A stretch of 64,000 bases of DNA, taken from the NCBI GenBank assembly GCA_033961575.1, contig CM066731.1, positions 133,231,001-133,295,000 of the forward strand, given 5' to 3'. A model generated the notes under the pieces. It worked only from the letters and a program-made list of their open reading frames with translations. It was not told the origin of the DNA and ran no database searches. Positions 58,124-64,000 of the stretch are shown here, piece after piece. The position numbers were made by a program, and so were the translations under genes. The DNA comes from Aselliscus stoliczkanus (Eukaryota > Chordata > Mammalia > Chiroptera > Hipposideridae). Within the stretch, counting starts at the first letter, position 1. Each line of letters begins with the position of its first letter.

Positions 58124-58829
58124 GCATCAAGGTGTCTTTTAAAGGCAGTCATTGAACATAGGACATATTTTTAATTGGTATTTTCTAGAGCCCTGATACC
58201 TGATATGTTATATGACACCACCCACATTCAAATTCTAGGTACATCATCGATGGATACATAGCGTATAGATAAGGAATGCTCAAATAATCATGAGAGAAAA
58301 CAAAAGAATTTCACAGTAATTAAAGTGAATGTTCAAAGAGTATTAAAAAAGTAAAGATCTGTGTTTTACTTGTAGAGAGTTGGTTAAATATAATAAAATA
58401 CTCACCATCTATATTAATGGTAATAATTCTTGAGAGGTCATTTTAGAGTCAATGTTATCAATTACTGTTAACTTTAAAAAATGTGTTTTGTTGGTTTACT
58501 TTTTTTCTTTTTATTTAAACTATGAAGCTGGTGTTTTACTTTTTTATTGGGTCTAGTTAAATGTCATTAAATTTACTTGAGTTTCTTTGTATTATTTAAG
58601 GCTTAGTTCTTGAGTTGAAGAAAATTACTTAATTGTGCCATTTGTAAAATATTATCAACAAATCGGCTCATTAATGTAGAAAAATATAATTGTATATTTA
58701 TCCAATTACTTGTTACTGTTTTGAATCATTTTGGCAGAGGAAAGCATGTAGTAGATGTTTGGTGAATTCTCTGCCTTGGAAGAGGAGCCATAGGGTAGCT
58801 TCAGGTGCCGGATTGTCTGCTGTTGAGCC
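58124..58829. other. Unassigned DNA
   Basis: Nothing recognised. Confidence 0.4.
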
Positions 58830-58990
58830 ACAAATCTAATTTAATTCAACTGACATTCATTAAGCACTTACTATATGGCAGACATTATGTACAGATTCTA
58901 TGGGAAACATGAAGAAGGTGTGCATGCTGCTTTTGTACAGTTTACAAACCTTGTAGGCCATATGGATATGTAAACAATTAATTTAAATAC
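58830..58990 (+). repeat. Ancient mammalian repeat, family not named
   Basis: 'CATTAAGCACTTACTATATG', 'GCAGACATTATGTACAG' and 'GATATGTAAACAATTAAT' resemble the same old family as 48335. Confidence 0.45.
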
Positions 58991-59039
58991 TTTGCTGTAA
59001 GTGGAGTCTGTAATGAGGGGCTCTACACGGTGTGGTGAA

Positions 59040-59245
59040 GAACCCAGTATCTCAGAACTCAAATCCGAGCTCTATCACTTACAGGTTGTGTGACAGTAGA
59101 AAAATCACACTCTCACAACCTCAGTCTTTTGTGTAAAATAGGGATAATAAAAGTCTCCTCACAGAGATGTTGTGAGAACTAAATTCGACATCCACATGCA
59201 AAGCTGTAAGCTCCATGACTGGTATACTCTGAAATTCTGGGCTGC
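59040..59245 (+). repeat. MIR SINE
   Basis: 'CAAATCCGAGCTCTATCACT', 'TACAGGTTGTGTGACAGTAG', 'ACAACCTCAGTCTTTTGTGT', 'AAAATAGGGATAATAAAAG' and 'GATGTTGTGAGAACTAAATT' follow the sense MIR closely. Confidence 0.88.
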
Positions 59246-60394
59246 TTAATTTCCAGACATTTGAGGATTATCTGATCATGTTTATATTATTGGTTTTTAG
59301 TTTTCTGTTACTATAATTTTTTAAAATCCATTGAGTGAATTTAGTCTGTTATGCAAATTCTTTCAAAGGAAAACTGTGTGGATTTTGCAACTATTTTCAC
59401 AGCAATTATATATACACATAGACTCACATTTATGTATATTTAAATACCTCAAGTTGATAACTGTGTTCTTCAAATCTATATCCTTATTTATTTCTTTTTC
59501 TGCTCTTTCAAACACTGAACAATTTATATTAAAAACTTCATGTATGATTGTATGTCTATTTCTTCTAAAACTTTGACTGATTGTGTCTATTTCTTCTTTT
59601 CATTCTGTCAATTTTATTTTACTTTTTATAATTTAAAGCTATGTTAGTAGGTACATCAAATTTTACCAGTACAGATAAACATTGTTTAGTTAAATAGCTG
59701 CATACCAGGGGGCCAAGAATTATATTGAATTAACCTAGTTAGAAGATATATTGTATTGCAGTTTACATTAATCTACTTTGATATTCAAGATGCTTTCATT
59801 TTTGCCACCGGCAAACATGGAAACAAGAGAAATTTAATATATATTGTCACTGTGTGCCTTTTGAAAATTTATATGTAGTACTATTTTCTGTTACTCCTTT
59901 AGGGATATTGTACTATTTATTGGTGTATTCTTTGGTAAAAGTGAGAAATTCAATTTTCTTCCACTTTGCTTTTTTAACCATAATAGCTTTTTCTCTATGT
60001 GTCAAAGAGTCAGTGTAAAGATTCAATTTCTTATGATAGATATCCTAACTATACATTCAGAAATTGGGGAAATATCTTACTTCCATTGTCTCCCTAGTCA
60101 TTCTGAAACCCAATCCTGGTTAAAGGCTGGAAACAGTGAGGTGTGTGGATGAATGGGATAAGCCATCGCCTTGTCATTTAATGGCAGAGGATCTGCTTTC
60201 ACAGAAAAGAGGAGAGGCTTTATCTTCTGGCAAGTACACATCCTCTGCAACCTATACTTTCCTGATAAATACAGAAAATTGTATATAAGAGACATAGAAC
60301 TATGAATTTAACTGATATAGTACTAAATGTCTTTGAATGAAGAAAGATTAGAGAGATTCTTATTTTGGGATACTTTGCTCTCACTCAACTATGA
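59246..60394. other. Unassigned DNA
   Basis: No element identified in about 1.1 kb. Confidence 0.4.
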
Positions 60395-60490
60395 GGCTCT
60401 TCAAGGCAGACATATTGTCTACTCTTTCATTCTCAGTGCATGACATAGCATAAAACACAGGATAGTAAACAATTATGGAAAGAATGAATG
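60395..60490 (+). repeat. L2/MIR-type 3' end
   Basis: 'CTTCAAGGCAGACATATTGT', 'CATTCTCAGTGCATGACATA' and 'GAAAGAATGAATGAATG' match an L2-type tail. Confidence 0.6.
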
Positions 60491-60661
60491 AATGTTATGG
60501 CTCAAATGTTTTTGTCAGACAGCATTTTATGTTTTTTAACAAATAGAACACTGTTTCCAAGGGGAAATGAGTTTCAAGTTCTGAAGAAAAGATTTTAAAA
60601 TGTAGCTTTAAACATAAGCAATTAAAAAAGTTTGGAAGAAATTCATAATTAAGACTTTGAG

Positions 60662-61074
60662 GGCCGGCTGAGTAGTGGGTTGGTTAAGAGTTAGCTTGGG
60701 ACGCCAGCTCTGAGCAGCAGGGCCCCAGTTCAGATCCCACGTGTGGGCCAGAGATACTGCACCCTTTACAGCTAAGATGGTGAACAACAGCTCCACCTGG
60801 AGCTGGGTTGCTGTGAGTCGCCAGTGATGGTGTAGACTGCTGTGGGGCTGGCCAGCAGTTGGCATGTGCTTTCGTGAGTGGCTGCCTAATGGCCGGTGAG
60901 CGACTGCCTCACTCAGGAAGAGTGCAATGATAATACCAACATGGGCCAGTGAAGCAATGTCCTCCACAACTAGAATGAAGAACAAAAGGACAGCAACTTG
61001 TCTGTTCCCCTTCCCCGATTCCCCAATGCTGTTCCCCTCCCCCAATTCCCCAATTTAAAAAAAAAACAAAAAAA
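60662..61074 (+). mobile_element. Long bat SINE (about 413 bp)
   Basis: GGCCGGCTGAGTAGTGGGTT head, B box 'AGTTCAGATCCC', 'ACAGCTAAGATGGTGAACAA', GC-rich middle shorter than in other long copies, 'CCAACATGGGCCAGTGAAGC', 'GAATGAAGAACAAAAGGACA' and A tail with one C. Flanks GACTTTGAG and AAACTTGAG form a short duplication. Confidence 0.93.
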
Positions 61075-61079
61075 AAAAC

Positions 61080-61824
61080 TTGAGGGTTTTAATTAAAAAG
61101 GAACTGAAAAATTACCTGATGAACACTATAGATTTCCAGTCCAGAAAATAATTTTAATTATCTATATATAAAGTTATTTTTACAACAGATGAAACATGCA
61201 TTTTATACTTATAATAAATTTCTATTTCAAATTTATTACATCTAGGAATTACAATATACATAATTAATTTTAAATTGTGCTTGGGCATTCTTTTACTGGA
61301 ATTGGGATATATTAGTACAGTAAGTCTATTATGTGATTTGCATTATAGCCTTCTAGAAACATTAGAATGCAAGAGAGTTTCTTTTGTGTCTATCTAAAAT
61401 TCTCCCCTTGAAGACTAGCTTGAAAAGAATGTGTCTGAAGCTATTGGTAAATTATTTTTGTCAGAAAGATAGCAGGGGAAAAAAAAACACACAAAAAACA
61501 CAAAACTCGTCTAGCAGGATGAATCACTAGACAAGAAATAATTGCTCTTCAAAAAAATGTTTTATTGCCTTTGGCTCATACATTGGAGGCCATACCAGGA
61601 TTGTTCTGGATGGAATGCTTCCATACATTATCTTATAGCAAAGAGTATTGGATAGTGTGATTTTCCATACAATAAAATAGATATTATCTCTATTCCCTAT
61701 AGTCATACTGCTCCACTCAATTTTATTACTTCAGGATTTGGTTCAGAGTGTATTTTAAGGTCCCACTAATTTTTGTTCTCTGGGAAGAAATTTTTAAAAG
61801 CCTAGAAAACCAATTATCCCTAAA
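61080..61824. other. Unassigned DNA
   Basis: An A/CA-rich tract near 61470-61505; nothing else identified. Confidence 0.4.
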
Positions 61825-61826
61825 TA

Positions 61827-61906
61827 TTGGGCTGTCGGAAAAGTCATGATGTATTTTTTTCTGTTTTTCATTGCAAAAATGCATCATGACTTTTCCGACA
61901 ACCCAA
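61827..61906. mobile_element. 80-bp mariner-type MITE (near-perfect hairpin)
   Basis: The ends TTGGGCTGTCGGAAAAGTCA (left) and TTGGGTTGTCGGAAAAGTCA (right, reversed) continue inward to about 32 bp per arm with two mismatches. A few bases of loop lie around 61860-61870. TA flanks both sides (61825-61826, 61907-61908), the Tc1/mariner target. It has no coding capacity and needs an outside transposase. Size and layout are like the primate MADE1 mariner MITE, though the sequence differs. Confidence 0.92.
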
Positions 61907-61908
61907 TA

Positions 61909-62273
61909 GTTGTGCATGAACATCTGTGAATCAAGTAATCAATGAACCAACAGAGAAGGTAGAGATTTAAAAGTTGAATTCAGTTCAAAGATCTGTAACA
62001 CACTAAAACTTGATTTCCTAATTTTTATAGAACTGTAATAGCATCCTTTTTAAGTTCTATTGAATTTTTACTACTTTTTATTTACATAAATGTTTTGAAT
62101 AAACATTCAATTTATTACCTGCATAACAGATTTATAAAATACTATACAAATTTAGTGCTTTAAAGGAACTACAGAATTAATCTTATTCAATGTTTTACTT
62201 TTACAAATGAACAATCTAAGATCCAGTAAGTTTTCAGGACTTGAAAAAATATTGTTTGGCAGGACCAAGGATT
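61909..62273. other. Unassigned DNA
   Basis: Nothing recognised. Confidence 0.4.
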
Positions 62274-62287
62274 AAACTATAGTTTCT

Positions 62288-62753
62288 GTTTTCTTTTTTA
62301 AGAGTTCTTAAAATTAGGGAATTGGGGGAGGGGAACAGCATTGGAGAATTGGGGAAGGTGAACGGACAAGTTGCTGTCCTTTTGTTCTTCAGTATGGTTG
62401 TGGAGGACGTCACTTCACTGGCCCATGTTGGTATAATCATTGCGCTCTTCCCGGGTGAGGCAGATTGGTTGCCAGCATCTGCACAGCCGCTCGCGGCAGC
62501 TATTGACAGCTCACTCTGGCTGCCGGCCGCTCACACTGGCTGCCTGCCACTCACTGTAGCTTATGGCAACCCACTGTAGCAGGGGCTGCAGCCTACACCA
62601 TCACCAGGATTCCCACAGCTCAGCACCAGGTGGAGCTGTCATTCACCATCTTAGCTGTAGAGGGCAGTGTCACTGGCCCTCATATGTAGGATCTGAACTG
62701 GGGCCGCTGGCGTCCCAACCCAGCTCTTAACCAACGCACCACTCGGCTGGCCC
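62288..62753 (-). mobile_element. Long bat SINE (about 466 bp)
   Basis: Antisense long form: 'GAATTGGGGGAGGGGAACAG', 'CTTTTGTTCTTCAGTATGG', 'TGGCCCATGTTGGTATAATC', GC-rich middle (GCTGCCGGCCGCTCAC words), 'CATCTTAGCTGTAGAGGGCA' and 5' end 'CCACTCGGCTGGCCC'. Duplication AAACTATAGTTTCT (62274-62287) and AAAGTATGGTTTCT (62754-62767), two mismatches. Confidence 0.93.
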
Positions 62754-62767
62754 AAAGTATGGTTTCT

Positions 62768-63124
62768 TGATTTTAGGACTCATGTCTGGATTCTTTAGGC
62801 ATCAACTTATAGGTCACATAATTTAGAAACTATTCCCCAATTTCAAAAACTACACTAATTGCTATAGCCACGTGATCCTTCATGTACCTATGTATCTACT
62901 ACTTTTAAAGTCATTGCCTAATTATTTATCTTTATCACAAGGTTATAAACTTGTAGAGCTGGAATTATGACTACTTTATACATTGTCTTATCCCCATAAG
63001 TGGGTTTAAAGCCATAAACTCACTCACAAAACAGAAGTTTATTAAATATTGTTTAAATGAATACATTCAAGAAGAAGTGGCCAAAAATATCCTATTTAGT
63101 AAGGTGGGTTTATAATAAACAAAA
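62768..63124. other. Unassigned DNA
   Basis: Weak L2/MIR flavour near 62940-63060 ('CTTATCCCCATAAGTGGG'), not firm. Confidence 0.35.
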
Positions 63125-63570
63125 AATGTGAAACAACTAAAATATCTTTCAACTAGGGAATGCCTAAACAAACCGTGGTACATCCATGCAATGTAATACT
63201 ACTGCACAATAAAAATAGAAAAGAACTAATATGCACAACAATGTGAATATACCACTGATTCATTATTTTAACATAAAATAATACAGCTATAAAAGGTGAC
63301 ATATTATATGATCTCATTTATAACAGCTCTTGAGAAGGCAAAATTATAAGAACAGAAAACAGATCAATAGTTTTTAAAGGCGGGTGGTAGTTGTGAGGGT
63401 GACTGAGAAAGGACAAGGGAAAATTTTTGGATGCAACAATTTTATATTAGTAGTGATTACACTACTTTATTCATTTGCCAAAAGTTGTAGAACTGTATGC
63501 AAACAAAAAAAGTGAATTTACTCTATGAACATTATGCCTCAGTGAAAGAAATGTAAAACAAAAGAAACAT
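63125..63570 (+). mobile_element. Old L1 3' end
   Basis: 'GGGAATGCCTAAACAAACCG', 'TGGTACATCCATGCAATGTA', 'ATTATATGATCTCATTTATA', 'TATGCCTCAGTGAAAGAAA' are the sense L1 C-terminus and 3' UTR. Decayed. Confidence 0.75.
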
Positions 63571-63714
63571 CTTTGGTATTTTACAATATTTATCTTAGAG
63601 GTCATAATAAAAAGATTATTTAATAATACTAATTATTAACTACAAAATTTAAATTGATATTTACTAATGTGTTTATAATTTATATATTTTTTTGTTTTTA
63701 TAGTATATTATTCA

Positions 63715-64000
63715 GAGCTCAAAAAAAAAAAAAAAAGAGAGAGAGAGAACCAGAAGGAAAAACATATTAAGAGATTCACTGCATGAAATTGGCTTAAGCA
63801 ATTGTGGGGCTGGCTACACAAGTTCATAATCCAGAGAGCAGGCCATCAGGTAGGGCAGAGTAGAACTCTCAGTTAGTGGTTGAAGTTACTGTCTACAGGC
63901 AAAAGGTATCAGGGAAGCCTCAGCTCCACTCTTAATGCTTTTCAACTGAAAGAAGCAGGCTACCTGATGACATATAGACGCTAATCACATGGGCAAAATA
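63715..64000. repeat. Probable old repeat running off the window
   Basis: After an A-run and a (GA)n run comes 'GAAATTGGCTTAAGCAATTG', 'TGGGGCTGGCTACACAAGTT', 'GAGAGCAGGCCATCAG', a phrase order that I recall from old mammalian L1-associated or LTR repeats. The family is not certain and the element continues past 64000. Confidence 0.45.

Overview
This window looks like AT-rich intergenic or deep-intronic DNA from a placental mammal, almost certainly a bat. I found no intact host protein-coding gene, no rRNA or tRNA gene and no CRISPR array. Every longer open frame that I could assign belongs to a transposable element or a simple repeat. The bat call rests on two things. First, a dense set of tRNA-derived SINEs begins with a GGCCGGC-type head and carries a clear B box; the long forms share an 'ACAACTAGACTGAAGAACAA' block and pyrimidine-rich tail of the kind I associate with VES/Rhin-type bat SINEs. 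Second, some L1 3' ends begin 'TTTATTGGGGTGACAATGG' in antisense, which I recall from bat L1s. A rhinolophoid bat (horseshoe or leaf-nosed) is my guess, not a demonstrated fact.

Layout. 0-8.7 kb: AT-rich DNA with old L1, L2 and MIR relics, a perfect 52-bp AT palindrome (4792-4843) and a TATC microsatellite. 8.7-17.2 kb: SINEs, 3' ends of L1s lying on the minus strand, several microsatellites and a small TIR element (16738-16857) with a SINE inserted at its tip. 17.2-25.6 kb: a near full-length L1 on the minus strand. It keeps a CpG-rich 5' UTR, an ORF1 relic and an ORF2 relic of about the usual length. It is dead through frameshifts and carries three later SINE insertions. 25.6-36.9 kb: SINEs, MIR, L1 fragments, a CR1/L3-like reverse transcriptase remnant and a MaLR LTR. 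36.9-47.6 kb: two MLT1-type LTRs on the minus strand, MIRs, L1 3' ends, long SINEs and a probable solo LTR (44472-45028) that splits an older L1 tail. 47.6-64 kb: L2, MIR, three more L1 3' ends (one with a doubled 3' UTR, one internally inverted), more SINEs and an 80-bp mariner-type hairpin (61827-61906) lying between two long SINEs in opposite orientation.

Nothing here works together as a pathway. The content is a stratigraphy of retrotransposon insertions: old MIR/L2/CR1/MaLR, then older L1s, then bat L1s, then SINEs of at least four structural classes. Most SINE insertions still show 10-16 bp target-site duplications. The most interesting items are the two short terminal-inverted-repeat elements, the SINE family structure (short and long forms sharing one head), the inverted long-SINE pair around the mariner hairpin, the doubled L1 3' UTR and the unexplained repeat-poor blocks. 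I saw no convincing undescribed system. Family names are from memory, with no database search.
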